Positions 1 to 9,280 are shown, counted from the first letter of the stretch. The stretch: DNA of 64,000 nucleotides from Porticoccus sp965660005 (GCF_965660005.1 NZ_CBFHYF010000004.1:1-64000); one strand, 5' to 3'. Numbers and translations are program-made. Notes: a model not told the origin generated them from the letters alone.

Positions 1-966
1 GAGGACATCTGGGCGACACTTGGCGATGAGATCAAGCTGGATGAAGTACTGGCTGTACTTCACCGCATACAACAGTTTGATCCACCCGGTATTGCTGCTA
101 CCAGCCTGGCAGAATGTCTTTTGATTCAGCTGAATCAATTCTCTCCGGATACACCTCTGCTCAGCGAGGCCATACAGCTCGTCACTGATCACCTGGAGCT
201 GGTTGGGCAGCGCAATTTCCGGCAAATGGAAAAGATGACTGGCCTTCCCCAGGAAATACTCGAGGGCGCCATTCTTCTCATTCAGACGCTATCACCCAAT
301 CCGGGGGATGCCATTCGAAACGATGATATCGAATACGTGGTACCCGATGTTCGGGTCACCAAAGTCGACAACCACTGGCAGGTTTCACTCAACGAGAATA
401 TCACCCCCCGTCTCAGCATCAATCAGCAGTACGCCCAATTGATTCGAAGAGCTGACTCCAGTCAGGACAATACTTTTCTTAAAAATTATCTGCAGGAAGC
501 CAAATGGTTTCTGCGCAGCATGGAAAGTCGGAATAACACCCTGATGCGTGTCACCAGCTGTATTATCGAATTACAGCAGGGCTTTCTGGAACAGGGACCT
601 GTGGCTATGAAACCGATGGTGCTGGCCGATATCGCCGACCGGCTCGAGCTGCACGAGTCCACCATTTCCAGAGTCACCACCCAGAAGTACATTGACACGC
701 CACAGGGCGTCTTTGAACTCAAGTATTTCTTCTCCAGCCACGTCTCAACAGACTCAGGTGGGGAGTGTTCATCCACGGCCATTCGCGCTATGCTAAAAAA
801 AATGGTGAGCGCAGAAAATCCGGGCAAACCCCTCAGTGATAACAAGCTGACAGCACTGCTTGGGGAGATGGGCATTCAGGTCGCCCGACGCACCGTTGCC
901 AAATACCGTGAGGGGATGGGCATCCCCTCCTCCAGCGAAAGGAAACGCTACAACCCCAACACCTAA
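1..966 (+). CDS. rpoN: RNA polymerase sigma-54 factor RpoN (5' end cut off by the window)
   Basis: This is the C-terminal part of sigma-54, which directs RNA polymerase to -24/-12 promoters and needs an AAA+ activator such as NtrC. The reading frame is open from base 1, so the N-terminal activator-interacting region lies outside the window. Seen: the core-binding and DNA-binding regions, then the invariant RpoN box ARRTVAKYRE at about 883-912, which reads the -24 element, and a short basic tail. It heads the classic rpoN-hpf-ptsN-rapZ-ptsO series with 24 bases to hpf. Two sigma-54 promoters (glnA, amtB) and the activator NtrC lie further along this window. Identity is certain; only the start is missing. 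Confidence 0.97.
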   Translation, partial: EDIWATLGDEIKLDEVLAVLHRIQQFDPPGIAATSLAECLLIQLNQFSPDTPLLSEAIQLVTDHLELVGQRNFRQMEKMTGLPQEILEGAILLIQTLSPNPGDAIRNDDIEYVVPDVRVTKVDNHWQVSLNENITPRLSINQQYAQLIRRADSSQDNTFLKNYLQEAKWFLRSMESRNNTLMRVTSCIIELQQGFLEQGPVAMKPMVLADIADRLELHESTISRVTTQKYIDTPQGVFELKYFFSSHVSTDSGGECSSTAIRAMLKKMVSAENPGKPLSDNKLTALLGEMGIQVARRTVAKYREGMGIPSSSERKRYNPNT

Positions 967-990
967 CCACCACCTATTAAGGAGAACCGC

Positions 991-1278
991 ATGCAATTGA
1001 ACATCAGCGGACATCATCTCGATATCACTGATCCAATTAAAGAATATGTGACCAACAAATTATCAAAGCTGGAGCGTCATCACGATCGCATCACCAGCAC
1101 CCATGTAATTCTTTCTGTTGACAAACTGATCCAGAAAGCTGAAGCAACAGTCCATGTCAGTGGCGGTGAGTTCTTTGCCGATTCAGAGCACGAGGATCTT
1201 TATGCCGCCATCGACATGCTGGCCGACAAACTGGATCGACAGCTAATCAAACACAAGGAAAAGAACCGCGGTAGATAA
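991..1278 (+). CDS. hpf: Ribosome hibernation promoting factor, short form
   Basis: A 95-residue HPF/RaiA-family protein. Family members bind the decoding centre of the 30S subunit in stationary phase and favour inactive 100S ribosome dimers. The N-terminus (MQLNISGHHLDITDPIKEYV) and the basic end (LIKHKEKNRGR) are typical. The length fits short HPF, with no C-terminal dimerisation extension. A clear Shine-Dalgarno AAGGAG lies about 8 bases before the ATG. It sits between rpoN and ptsN, its usual place in proteobacteria, and is probably co-transcribed with them. Confidence 0.95.
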   Translation: MQLNISGHHLDITDPIKEYVTNKLSKLERHHDRITSTHVILSVDKLIQKAEATVHVSGGEFFADSEHEDLYAAIDMLADKLDRQLIKHKEKNRGR

Positions 1279-1283
1279 TACTC

Positions 1284-1742
1284 ATGAAACTGATTGATGT
1301 ACTCACCCATAATAACACACTTGCCAGCGCCGAAGGCGGCAGCAAAAAAAGAGTATTGGAGAACCTTTCCAGCTTTCTGGCAGAGCGAATCGACGGCGTC
1401 AGTGAAAATGACCTCTACCAGGGACTGCTGGCAAGGGAACGGCTGGGCAGTACCGGGATAGGCGAAGGTGTTGCCATCCCTCACTGCCGACTGGCGGGTT
1501 GTGAAAAAATTACCGGCGCACTGATCAAACTGGCGGATGCAGTCGACTTCGATGCTATCGATGGAGAACCGGTGGACCTGATTTTTGCCCTCATTGTTCC
1601 TGAAGAGCAAAACGATGAACATCTGCAGGTACTCTCCTCCATTGCCGAACTACTTCAGGATGAAAGCGTTCGCCACGCCTTGCGGGGCGCGGGAAGTGAT
1701 TCAGACCTCTACCGGATAGCAACCGGCTCCAATGGTGGCTGA
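1284..1742 (+). CDS. ptsN: Nitrogen-regulatory PTS enzyme IIA (EIIA-Ntr)
   Basis: EIIA-Ntr is the terminal phosphate acceptor of the regulatory nitrogen PTS (PtsP to NPr to PtsN). It does not transport sugar; its phosphorylation state tunes potassium, nitrogen and envelope functions. The 152-residue protein is of full family length. The phosphorylation-site motif GIGEGVAIPHCRL contains the expected histidine (His67). It starts 5 bases after hpf and is followed 12 bases later by rapZ. Its partner NPr is two genes downstream; the first phosphotransferase, PtsP, is not in this window. Confidence 0.97.
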   Translation: MKLIDVLTHNNTLASAEGGSKKRVLENLSSFLAERIDGVSENDLYQGLLARERLGSTGIGEGVAIPHCRLAGCEKITGALIKLADAVDFDAIDGEPVDLIFALIVPEEQNDEHLQVLSSIAELLQDESVRHALRGAGSDSDLYRIATGSNGG

Positions 1743-1754
1743 GGTGAACATCTA

Positions 1755-2615
1755 ATGCGACTGGTGGTAGTCAGCGGGCGTTCAGGTTCCGGCAAGAGCA
1801 CGGCACTGAACGTTCTGGAAGATGTCGGCTTTACCTGCATTGACAACCTCCCCGCCAGTTTACTGCCCGGTCTTTTTCAGAAAGCCCTCAGCGCCAAGAG
1901 CAAACACTGGCTGGAAAAAATTGCGGTGGGTATCGATGCCCGCAACCTGGACGATGATCTTGACCAGCTACCCATAATCCTTGCCGAACTGAAAAGTACC
2001 GGGATTAATTACGAAGTACTTTTTCTCGATGCCAGAAATTCCGTGATCATCCAGCGCTTCAGTGAAACGCGGCGCAAGCACCCCCTCACCAATGACCGGA
2101 TCGATATCCACGAAGCCATCGGGCTTGAAAGTACTCTGCTGGACCCTATCGCGTCCATTGCCGACCGCAGAATCGACACCAGTACCATGACCTTGCACCA
2201 GCTGCGAGACATCATCAAACAGCAAATTGTGCCCCATGGCAGGGAAGACATGGCTGTCATGTTCGAGTCTTTTGCCTTCAAACGCGGGGTACCGGTCAAC
2301 GCAGATTTTGTCTTTGATGTTCGCTGCCTTCCGAACCCCCACTGGAAACAGGAATTGAGAGCCTTTACCGGCAATGACCAGCCGGTGATTGAATTTCTCG
2401 AATCACTGCCGGAAGTCATCGACATGACCAGCGACATTCAGCAGTTTCTGTCACGCTGGACGCCGTCATTTCTCGCCAATAACCGCAGTTATCTGACCAT
2501 TGCGATCGGCTGTACCGGAGGGCAGCATCGCTCTGTCTATATATCCAATGCCCTGGCCCGACATTTCAGCAGTACCATGCCGAATGTGCAGGTTCGGCAT
2601 AGAGAATTGTCCTGA
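1755..2615 (+). CDS. rapZ: RNase adapter protein RapZ (nucleotide-binding)
   Basis: A 286-residue protein of the YvcJ/RapZ family. In enterobacteria RapZ senses glucosamine-6-phosphate and delivers small RNA GlmZ to RNase E. The Walker A loop GRSGSGKST is at residues 8-16, and the conserved C-terminal domain carries the GCTGGQHRSV signature. Its place between ptsN and ptsO is classical. Nucleotide binding is supported by the motif; the RNA adapter role is inferred from the family, and no GlmZ-like RNA was seen here. Confidence 0.96.
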   Translation: MRLVVVSGRSGSGKSTALNVLEDVGFTCIDNLPASLLPGLFQKALSAKSKHWLEKIAVGIDARNLDDDLDQLPIILAELKSTGINYEVLFLDARNSVIIQRFSETRRKHPLTNDRIDIHEAIGLESTLLDPIASIADRRIDTSTMTLHQLRDIIKQQIVPHGREDMAVMFESFAFKRGVPVNADFVFDVRCLPNPHWKQELRAFTGNDQPVIEFLESLPEVIDMTSDIQQFLSRWTPSFLANNRSYLTIAIGCTGGQHRSVYISNALARHFSSTMPNVQVRHRELS

Positions 2616-2640
2616 CGGGCATCACTATCAGAGGGCTTTT

Positions 2641-2922
2641 ATGTCGAAGATAATCTGTACTGAAATAACCATCGTTAACCGTCTCGGGCTGCACGCACGA
2701 GCAGCCGCGAAGCTGGCTTCAACTGCCGGTAAATATAGCAGCGCCATCAAGACTGGTCGCAGCCCCGACAAACTGGTCGACGCCAAAAGTGTGATGTCAC
2801 TGATGCTGCTTGCCGCCACCCAGGGCACCTCTCTACATTTTATTTTCGACGGGACCGATGCAGAGCGCGCTCAGCGCGACATCGAACAATTGATAGGCAA
2901 CCGCTTTGAGGAAGAGCACTAA
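2641..2922 (+). CDS. ptsO: Phosphocarrier protein NPr (HPr-like, nitrogen PTS)
   Basis: A 93-residue HPr-family phosphocarrier. NRLGLHARAAAKL contains the phosphorylatable histidine (His18). It passes phosphate from PtsP to EIIA-Ntr. The frame is open further upstream inside rapZ, but the ATG at 2641 is preferred: it has AGAGGG about 5 bases before it and gives the standard HPr N-terminus. It ends the sigma-54/PTS-Ntr operon. The 90 bases before mgtE hold no clear terminator. Confidence 0.95.
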   Translation: MSKIICTEITIVNRLGLHARAAAKLASTAGKYSSAIKTGRSPDKLVDAKSVMSLMLLAATQGTSLHFIFDGTDAERAQRDIEQLIGNRFEEEH

Positions 2923-3012
2923 CATCCCCACCAACCCCAGCGCTGTATAATTTTACCACGCCCACCTATACACTATCGGCCTTCAAACTGACGGTCAGGG
3001 AAAACTTCTCAG

Positions 3013-4371
3013 ATGCAGGCGCCCAACGAAAAATTCAGTCATTTGTCCAGGCTCGCCAGCATCAATGAAATGATGAATTCCAGCGATGTGCGCCTGCTGC
3101 GGCACATGCTCAACAATCTTTCCCCCGGCGATATTGCCGACCAGATTGAGTCTGCGCCACCAAAAGCCCGGCGAGTGTTATGGGATCTTGTCGACCGGGA
3201 GCTGGAAGGTGAGGTGATCGGCGAACTCAGCGAAGAGTTGCGCGGTGAAATTCTTCGGGAAATGGAAAGCCATGAGGTCGCCTCACTGACCGAAGGCCTT
3301 GATCCAGACGACATTGCAGACATTCTGCAACAACTTCCCGACCAGGTAATCCCGGAAGTCCTTCAGGCGATGAGCAGCCAGGACAGGCTGCGCGTAGAGC
3401 GAGTACTTACTTACGACGAAGATACTGCCGGCGGCCTGATGAATACGGACACCATTACTGTCCGTCCCGACCTAACGATTGATGTGGTATTGCGCTATTT
3501 GCGCCGCCACGAAGAAATTCCGGATATCACGGACACTATTTTTGTCGTGAACCGGGAAGACACTTTTCTCGGCACATTACCACTCACCAAACTGCTGACC
3601 GCCAGCCCCAACATCACCGTCCGCGAAATCATGGTAACGGACACACAGGCGATTACAGCCGACATGCCCGACTCGGAAGTGGCGCTACTATTTGAGAAAA
3701 ACGACTGGGTTTCAGCACCAGTGGTTGGCTCTGACCACAAACTGCTTGGCCGCATTACTATTGATGATGTGGTTGATGTCATTATCGAAGATGCCGCCCA
3801 CTCACTGTTGGGGCTGGCCGGCCTGAGCGATGAGGAAGAGACGTTCGCCTCGGTTCAGCGCACGGCTCCCCGCAGAGCCATCTGGCTGGGCATGAACCTG
3901 GTCACCGCCATTCTCGCCTCATCGGTAATCAATATTTTCCAAGCCACCATTGAAAAGGTTGTCGCCCTCGCCATCCTGATGCCAATTGTCGCCAGTATGG
4001 GCGGTGTTGCCGGTAGCCAGACATTGACCGTCGTCATTCGGGGCATGGCACTGGGGCAAATCAGCAAAAACAATATGCGCTGGTTGCTGAGCAAGGAATT
4101 TGCCGTCGGTGCACTGAATGGCATGCTGTGGGCACTGGTAATGGGCGGTGTTGCCGCTCTCTGGTTTAATGATCCGGTAATTGCCTTCATCATTGCTGCC
4201 GCCATGGCTATCAACCTCATCTCTGCCGCTGTTGCAGGCACTCTGTTGCCGGTATTTCTGAAAAAATGCCGTATTGACCCCGCACTGGCGGGAAGCGTCG
4301 CGCTTACCACGGTCACAGATGTGGTAGGTTTTCTCTCGTTCCTGGGTCTCGCAACCCTGTTTTATAGCTAA
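3013..4371 (+). CDS. mgtE: Magnesium transporter MgtE
   Basis: A 452-residue inner-membrane Mg2+ channel with the standard three parts. An N-terminal acidic helical MgtE_N domain spans roughly residues 30-130. A CBS pair at about 135-260 senses cytosolic Mg2+ and gates the pore. A C-terminal pore of about five transmembrane helices runs from about residue 285 and includes the conserved AGSVALTTVTDVVGFLSFLG segment with its pore-facing Asp. No Mg2+-sensing leader was seen in the 90 bases before it. darP begins 5 bases after it, so the two are probably co-transcribed. Confidence 0.96.
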   Translation: MQAPNEKFSHLSRLASINEMMNSSDVRLLRHMLNNLSPGDIADQIESAPPKARRVLWDLVDRELEGEVIGELSEELRGEILREMESHEVASLTEGLDPDDIADILQQLPDQVIPEVLQAMSSQDRLRVERVLTYDEDTAGGLMNTDTITVRPDLTIDVVLRYLRRHEEIPDITDTIFVVNREDTFLGTLPLTKLLTASPNITVREIMVTDTQAITADMPDSEVALLFEKNDWVSAPVVGSDHKLLGRITIDDVVDVIIEDAAHSLLGLAGLSDEEETFASVQRTAPRRAIWLGMNLVTAILASSVINIFQATIEKVVALAILMPIVASMGGVAGSQTLTVVIRGMALGQISKNNMRWLLSKEFAVGALNGMLWALVMGGVAALWFNDPVIAFIIAAAMAINLISAAVAGTLLPVFLKKCRIDPALAGSVALTTVTDVVGFLSFLGLATLFYS

Positions 4372-4376
4372 CCGCC

Positions 4377-4892
4377 ATGATTGAAGATTCCTTTCCAGAC
4401 CAATTACCCGATGAAGCCCCCAGCAAAAGCAAGTCGGCCGTTAAACGCGAGATGACTGCACTGCAAAAACTCGGGGAAGAGCTCGTGGATCTGGCCCCGG
4501 CGAAACTGGCCAAAATTACCATGCCAGAAGAACTTGCCGAAGCCGTGATGCTGGCGAGACGGCTGAAAAATCGCGAGGGCCGGCGCCGCCAACTGCAATA
4601 TATCGGCAAAATCATGCGTGTTATCGACAGTGATGCCATACGACGGGAGCTGGAAAGCTTTCACCATGACAGTCAGATTTTCCGCCAACAGTTTCATCGT
4701 CTGGAAGGCTGGCGAGACAGATTGATCAGTGAAGGCGATACCGCACTTGAGGAATTGATCAGTGAAATGCCAGCCCTGGACCGCCAGCACCTGCGCCAGT
4801 TGATCAGACAAGTCCAGCGGGAGGCATCACAACAGAAACCACCTGCCGCCAGTCGCAAACTGTTTCAGTACCTTCGGGATCACTGCCAGTGA
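4377..4892 (+). CDS. darP: Ribosome-associated protein DarP/YjgA (DUF615)
   Basis: A 171-residue DUF615 protein. The E. coli homologue YjgA/DarP binds late 50S assembly intermediates near the peptidyl-transferase centre. Family marks are visible: the KSAVKREMTALQKLGEELV start, the LKNREGRRRQLQYIGKIMR centre and the arginine/glutamine-rich C-terminal helix. It lies 5 bases after mgtE and overlaps the tag start by 4 bases, suggesting coupled translation. The ribosome role is inferred from the family. Confidence 0.93.
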   Translation: MIEDSFPDQLPDEAPSKSKSAVKREMTALQKLGEELVDLAPAKLAKITMPEELAEAVMLARRLKNREGRRRQLQYIGKIMRVIDSDAIRRELESFHHDSQIFRQQFHRLEGWRDRLISEGDTALEELISEMPALDRQHLRQLIRQVQREASQQKPPAASRKLFQYLRDHCQ

Positions 4893-5500
4893 GCTCGTCC
4901 GGCCACTCGGGGGAACGTCCAGCAGTCGACCCCATTTTTCGGTGCCCCTGGGCGGGCAATGATCCACTCTATCGGGCATACCATGATCAGGAGTGGGGTG
5001 TCCCCTGTCGAGATGATCGGAAGCTGTTTGAATTCCTGGTGCTCGAAAGTGCTCAAGCCGGACTCGCATGGATCACCATTCTCAGAAAGCGCGAACACTA
5101 TCGAAGCGCCTTTGCGGAATTTCAACCTGAACAGGTGGCCAGTTTCAATCAGCAGGACATTGCGTTGCTACTGCAGAATACCGGTATTGTGAGAAATCGG
5201 CTGAAAATTGAAAGCGCGGTCAATAACGCCCGTCTGTTTCTGGACATTCAAGCACAATTCGGCCGTTTTTCAGCATATCTGTGGGGTTTCGTCGATAACT
5301 GTCCGATTCAGAACCATTGGCAGGATGCCAAAGTTGTTCCGGTGACCACCCCGCTATCGGACACCATCAGCAAGGACATGAAAAAACGGGGCTTCCGATT
5401 TTTCGGCAGCACGATCTGTTATGCCTACCTTCAGGCCACCGGACTGGTCAACGACCACCTGACAGGCTGCTTTCGCCATCCGCAATGTGGCAGCCTGTAA
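4889..5500 (+). CDS. tag: DNA-3-methyladenine glycosylase I
   Basis: Tag removes 3-methyladenine from alkylated DNA and starts base-excision repair. The 203-residue protein has the Tag signature CPWAGNDPLYRAYHDQEWG, giving the N-terminal zinc-ligand Cys and His. The C-terminal ligands appear as NDHLTGCFRH. The helical glycosylase core (FEFLVLESAQAGLAWITILRK) lies between. The GTG start is inferred from its 4-base overlap with the darP stop. The N-terminus is about 15 residues longer than E. coli Tag, so a later start is possible, but no internal ATG fits before the zinc motif. It converges on typA with 20 bases between. Confidence 0.95.
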   Translation: MSSSGHSGERPAVDPIFRCPWAGNDPLYRAYHDQEWGVPCRDDRKLFEFLVLESAQAGLAWITILRKREHYRSAFAEFQPEQVASFNQQDIALLLQNTGIVRNRLKIESAVNNARLFLDIQAQFGRFSAYLWGFVDNCPIQNHWQDAKVVPVTTPLSDTISKDMKKRGFRFFGSTICYAYLQATGLVNDHLTGCFRHPQCGSL

Positions 5501-5520
5501 AGCGGCGTCCGATTATTGTG

Positions 5521-7332
5521 TCAGTTTTTGCCAGCACGTTTGCGTTCATTCTCGGTCAGCAGTTTTTTGCGTAAACGAATGTGGTGGGGAGTGACCTCTA
5601 CCAGCTCATCCTCGGCAATAAACTCCAATGCCTGCTCCAGAGTATGGCGAACCGGCGGACTGAGAATCAGATTTTCATCGGTACCGGCCGCGCGGATATT
5701 GGTCAGCTGTTTGGCCTTGGTGGGATTCACTGGCAAATCATTGTTGCGGGAGTGCAAACCAATGACTTGTCCTTCATAGACTTCAGAACCGTGCCCAAGG
5801 AACAACCGACCGCGCTCCTGGAGGTTGAACAGGGCATAGGCCAATGTCTTGCCCTTGATCATGGAAACCAGCACACCGTTCTGCCGACCGGCCATTTCAC
5901 CCTGCTTCACCGGACCGTAGTGGTCAAAAATGCTGGTCATAATGCCCGAGCCACTGGTCAACGTCAGAAAATGTGAACGAAAACCGATCAGGCCCCGGGA
6001 GGGCACCATAAACTCGAGCCGGACACGGCCTTTACCATCGGGCTCCATGTTGGTCATATCTGCCTTGCGAAGCCCCAGCTCCTCCATCACTGCACCCTGA
6101 TGCCGATCTTCAATATCAATCACGACCTGTTCATAGGGCTCATGAATTTCGCCATCCACCTCTTTTTGTATCACCTCGGGACGCGATACACCCAGCTCGA
6201 AACCCTCCCGACGCATGTTTTCGATCAATACCGACAGGTGCAGTTCACCGCGACCGGACACTACAAATTTATCAGGGGTTTCACCCTGAACAACCCGCAA
6301 GGCAACATTATGAATCAGCTCCTGTTCCAGCCGCTCCTTGATATTGCGAGAAGTAATATATTTGCCATCCTGACCAGCGAACGGTGAATCATTTACCTGG
6401 AAAGTCATGCTGACAGTAGGCTCGTCAACACTGAGAGGCACCATCGCTTCCGGCTTTTCAGGGCTGCAGATAGTGTCGGAAATGTTCAGTTTGTCGATAC
6501 CGGTGATACAGACAATGTCACCCGCTTCAGCCTGCTCTACCTCGAAACGTTCGAGGCCGCGATAACCCATCACCTGCAACACTCGACCACGACGGGTTTT
6601 GCCCTCTCGATCAACCACCACCACTTGCTCATTGGTCCTGAGTTTGCCACGGGTAATTCGACCAATCCCGATAACCCCGACGTAACTGCTGTAATCCAGT
6701 GCACTGATCTGCATTTGCAGTGGGCCATCGCGATTCACCATCGGCGCTTTAACCTTATCTACCACCATCTGGAACAGCGGGGTCATGTCTTCCGCCAGAT
6801 CATCCGGCTCATTGCCCGCAACACCGTTCAGTGCCGAGGCGTACATGATCGGGAAATCCAGTTGCTCATCGGTGGCACCGAGGCGATCAAAAAGATCAAA
6901 CACCTGATCGACAACCCAATGAGGACGTGCACCCGGGCGATCCACCTTGTTGACCACAAGAATCGGATTGAGGCCCTGCTCGAAGGCTTTCTGGGTAACA
7001 AACCGGGTCTGCGGCATGGGGCCGTCAACCGCATCCACCAGCAGCAATACCGAGTCCACCATCGACAGAACTCGCTCAACCTCACCACCAAAGTCGGCGT
7101 GGCCGGGGGTATCGACGATATTGATCCGATAACCGTTCCATTCGATGGCCGTGTTTTTGGCGAGGATGGTAATACCGCGCTCACGCTCCTGATCATTGGA
7201 ATCCATGACCCGCTCGGCGCCCATGGCCTTGCGATCCAGCGTACCGGACTGCTGCAAGAGGCGATCCACCAGAGTGGTTTTGCCGTGGTCAACGTGGGCG
7301 ATAATGGCGATATTGCGGAGATTTTCGATCAC
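5521..7332 (-). CDS. typA: Ribosome-binding GTPase TypA/BipA
   Basis: A 603-residue translational GTPase of the EF-G superfamily. It binds the 70S A site and helps 50S assembly and growth at low temperature or under stress. The G1 loop AHVDHGKTTLVDRLL, switch II DTPGHADFGGEVERV and the NKVD guanine motif are present. Domain II, the two alpha-beta domains and the TypA-specific C-terminal domain follow. Length is standard. It stands alone, facing away from the diguanylate cyclase gene. Confidence 0.98.
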   Translation of the reverse strand: MIENLRNIAIIAHVDHGKTTLVDRLLQQSGTLDRKAMGAERVMDSNDQERERGITILAKNTAIEWNGYRINIVDTPGHADFGGEVERVLSMVDSVLLLVDAVDGPMPQTRFVTQKAFEQGLNPILVVNKVDRPGARPHWVVDQVFDLFDRLGATDEQLDFPIMYASALNGVAGNEPDDLAEDMTPLFQMVVDKVKAPMVNRDGPLQMQISALDYSSYVGVIGIGRITRGKLRTNEQVVVVDREGKTRRGRVLQVMGYRGLERFEVEQAEAGDIVCITGIDKLNISDTICSPEKPEAMVPLSVDEPTVSMTFQVNDSPFAGQDGKYITSRNIKERLEQELIHNVALRVVQGETPDKFVVSGRGELHLSVLIENMRREGFELGVSRPEVIQKEVDGEIHEPYEQVVIDIEDRHQGAVMEELGLRKADMTNMEPDGKGRVRLEFMVPSRGLIGFRSHFLTLTSGSGIMTSIFDHYGPVKQGEMAGRQNGVLVSMIKGKTLAYALFNLQERGRLFLGHGSEVYEGQVIGLHSRNNDLPVNPTKAKQLTNIRAAGTDENLILSPPVRHTLEQALEFIAEDELVEVTPHHIRLRKKLLTENERKRAGKN

Positions 7333-7364
7333 AGGATTTCTCGGTGGGTAAAAAATAGGCGCGG

Positions 7365-7370
7365 ATTATA
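7365..7370 (-). promoter_or_regulatory. Possible -10 box of typA
   Basis: A perfect TATAAT hexamer on the minus strand, about 35 bases before the typA start. The matching -35 region is weak, so this is only a candidate. The remaining sequence to the diguanylate cyclase start (about 7371-7635) shows no other gene or clear structure. Confidence 0.4.
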
Positions 7371-7635
7371 GCGGTTATAACGCAAGAACGCAGGGATTTC
7401 TTCAATACCCCACCCAGATCGGCCCATCAACTGACAAGAGCCATCAAGGAAAGTCGTTTCGATCAGAAATGGCCAAAGATTCATAGCTTGACTTGATTGA
7501 ATCCGGACCAGCAAAAAGGGTGGTAGCGCTCTCCCCGGTGTCCGCCAATGACGGCATATCGACTTCCCAAATCTGTAGCCCTATACTGCTATCCCTTAGC
7601 AAGTTACGCGCACCATATAAATAAAGGATTTGATT

Positions 7636-8588
7636 TTGGTGGTTCAACAGCAAAAATTTGCTGTCAGTCTCATGGAGCATCTGGTCACAGCGACTTTTGT
7701 CCTCGACCGGAATGGCTACGTCGTCATCTGGAACAAATCCTGCGAGCGACTCACCGGCGTCAAGGCCGATGAGGTTTTGGGTACCCGCGATCACTGGAAG
7801 GCTTTCTATTCAAGGCAACGGCTATGTCTCGCCGATGTACTAGTGCAGGAACGAACAGCCGAGCTCGATCAGCTCTATGCGGTTCACGCACAACCCTCAA
7901 TCTATGGAGAAGGTTATAAAGCAGAAAACTGGTGCGTTATGCCTCGCATCGGCTCACAACTCTATCTCACGGTAGATGCGGGCCCTATCTACGACGTCCA
8001 CGGCAGCCTGATCGCTGTAGTCCAAACGATCAGAGACAATACCAACTATAAAAATGCCCAGTCAAAACTCGAGAAAATGGCCATCACCGATGAGCTTACC
8101 GGCCTCTATAACCGACGCTATTTTACCGACCATCTCGACATGGAATGGCGACGGGGTACGCGCAGCCGGGAACCACTGGCGCTGATCTTCCTGGATATCG
8201 ATTACTTCAAGCAATACAACGACCTCTACGGACATCTGGTTGGCGATGATTGTCTGAAATCCATTGCCACCACCCTGCAGCAAAGCCTGCTACGCGCTAC
8301 CGACATGGCGACCCGCTGTGGCGGCGAAGAATTTTGTGTCCTGCTGCCCGACACCTCACTGGCGGGGCACTAAAAGTCGCGACCCACATCCTGTCGAACG
8401 TCAGGCGATTGCAAATCCCACACGCCGACAGCCCGATATCGTCGTCGATAACTATCAGCGCCGGTGTCGCCACCCTTGTTCCCACTACGGAAGACTGCCC
8501 TTCACGACTGACATCTCTGGCCGACAACGCCCTTTATGAGGCCAAAGGCAGGGGGCGAGATCAGACAGTTGCCAGCGATACCTGTTAA
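7636..8588 (+). pseudogene. PAS-GGDEF diguanylate cyclase, broken by one frameshift
   Basis: The protein has an N-terminal PAS-like sensor (about residues 5-130) and a GGDEF domain. The GGDEF part shows ITDELTGLYNRRYF, an inhibitory RxxD site (RATD) five residues before the active-site motif GGEEF, and the LDIDYFKQYND metal and substrate region. An intact version would make cyclic di-GMP. The frame closes with TAA at 8371-8373, but the rest of the domain (ALKVATHIL, ITISAGVATL, ADNALYEAKGRGRDQ) continues in another frame to 8588. Restoring one G in the GGGG run at 8364-8367 would join the halves. The TTG start at 7636 has AAAGGA 7 bases upstream; a GTG at 7639 is an alternative. Real decay or a sequencing error are both possible. 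Confidence 0.85.
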
Positions 8589-8756
8589 CTGCGGCACTGA
8601 ATAAAAAGCGCCTGTTCCACTGGCAAATTGTACATGAAGCCCGCTGAACGCAATGGTCACCATAAAGGAACACAGGAACATGCTTTTTTAATCGTGGGCA
8701 ACCTGTTACGGGGAGCGGGCTCGTATTGTTTGTAGCGACGTGTTTCCGCTCGACAA

Positions 8757-8975
8757 TTAGCTCAGCGGCCAACCAATCAATAAAACCGTTAGAGTGGCTA
8801 TACCGATAAGCAAGTTCATCGGAACCCCCACACGCAGGAAGTCCGAGAATTGATACCCCCCCGCCATAAGGTTGGTCTGGTAGCCAAGCGGCGTGAGAAA
8901 GCTTGCCGAGGCGGCCATGATAATGGCAAAGATAAAGGGCTCGTTGTTCAAACCTGCCTGCTCTGTCATTTCCTC
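8757..8975 (-). pseudogene. C-terminal remnant of an SLC13/DASS-family permease
   Basis: About 70 codons matching the end of sodium/anion (SLC13, CitT-like) permeases. The signature AASASFLTPLGYQTNLM is present, followed by a GGYQFSDFLRVG segment and a last membrane helix. The frame is closed by a TAA just upstream (8976-8978), and the rest of the roughly 600-residue transporter is missing. It is therefore a deletion relic with no expected function. It lies between the broken diguanylate cyclase and glnA, so this intergenic stretch seems to be a place of gene loss. Confidence 0.75.
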
Positions 8976-9174
8976 TTAGGCATGTTGCCCCTCGCCGTTA
9001 CTCATCATGTCGTTAGAACCAGTAAATTTATTTCTTGAGCCTGGATTGGCGCTTTTTCAGTCACAATGGAGGCCACCAAATTAGTGTGAACAGGTCCTAA
9101 ATCCGCTTATGATGGACCCACTGAAACTCGGCCCAGGCGAAAGGCGCTATTTTAGTGCATATTTTATAAACGAG

Positions 9175-9189
9175 GCTTCAACATGGTGC
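9175..9189 (+). promoter_or_regulatory. Possible NtrC enhancer site upstream of glnA
   Basis: GCTTCAACATGGTGC has one perfect NtrC half (ATGGTGC) and one degenerate half. It lies about 75-90 bases upstream of the sigma-54 -24 box, a normal enhancer distance. The rest of the 8976-9380 interval holds the glnA promoter and no gene. Confidence 0.5.
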
Positions 9190-9264
9190 AAAAGCTGGTT
9201 TTTTCAAACAGCTAACCTCTTGTTTTACTTGACTGATAGCCCTGGTACGGTGTTTGCTTCATAT

Positions 9265-9280
9265 TGGCACACTGCTTGCA
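9265..9280 (+). promoter_or_regulatory. Sigma-54 promoter of glnA
   Basis: TGGCAC-N5-TTGCA is an exact -24/-12 sigma-54 element, with the GG and GC dinucleotides at the required spacing. Transcription would start near 9290, giving a leader of about 90 bases before the glnA ATG. This fits NtrC-dependent induction of glutamine synthetase under nitrogen limitation. Confidence 0.88.

Noticed and set aside
2946..2951. TATAAT before mgtE as a promoter
   Set aside because: No acceptable -35 box at 16-18 bases upstream; left out.
6625..7371. Plus-strand open frame opposite typA
   Set aside because: Antisense of the GTPase domain of typA; His/Ile-rich composition typical of shadows.
8979..9020. More of the SLC13 remnant upstream (MSN-like stretch on minus)
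   Set aside because: A short MMSNGEG stretch could be a decayed piece of the transporter, but it is too short and too diverged to support.
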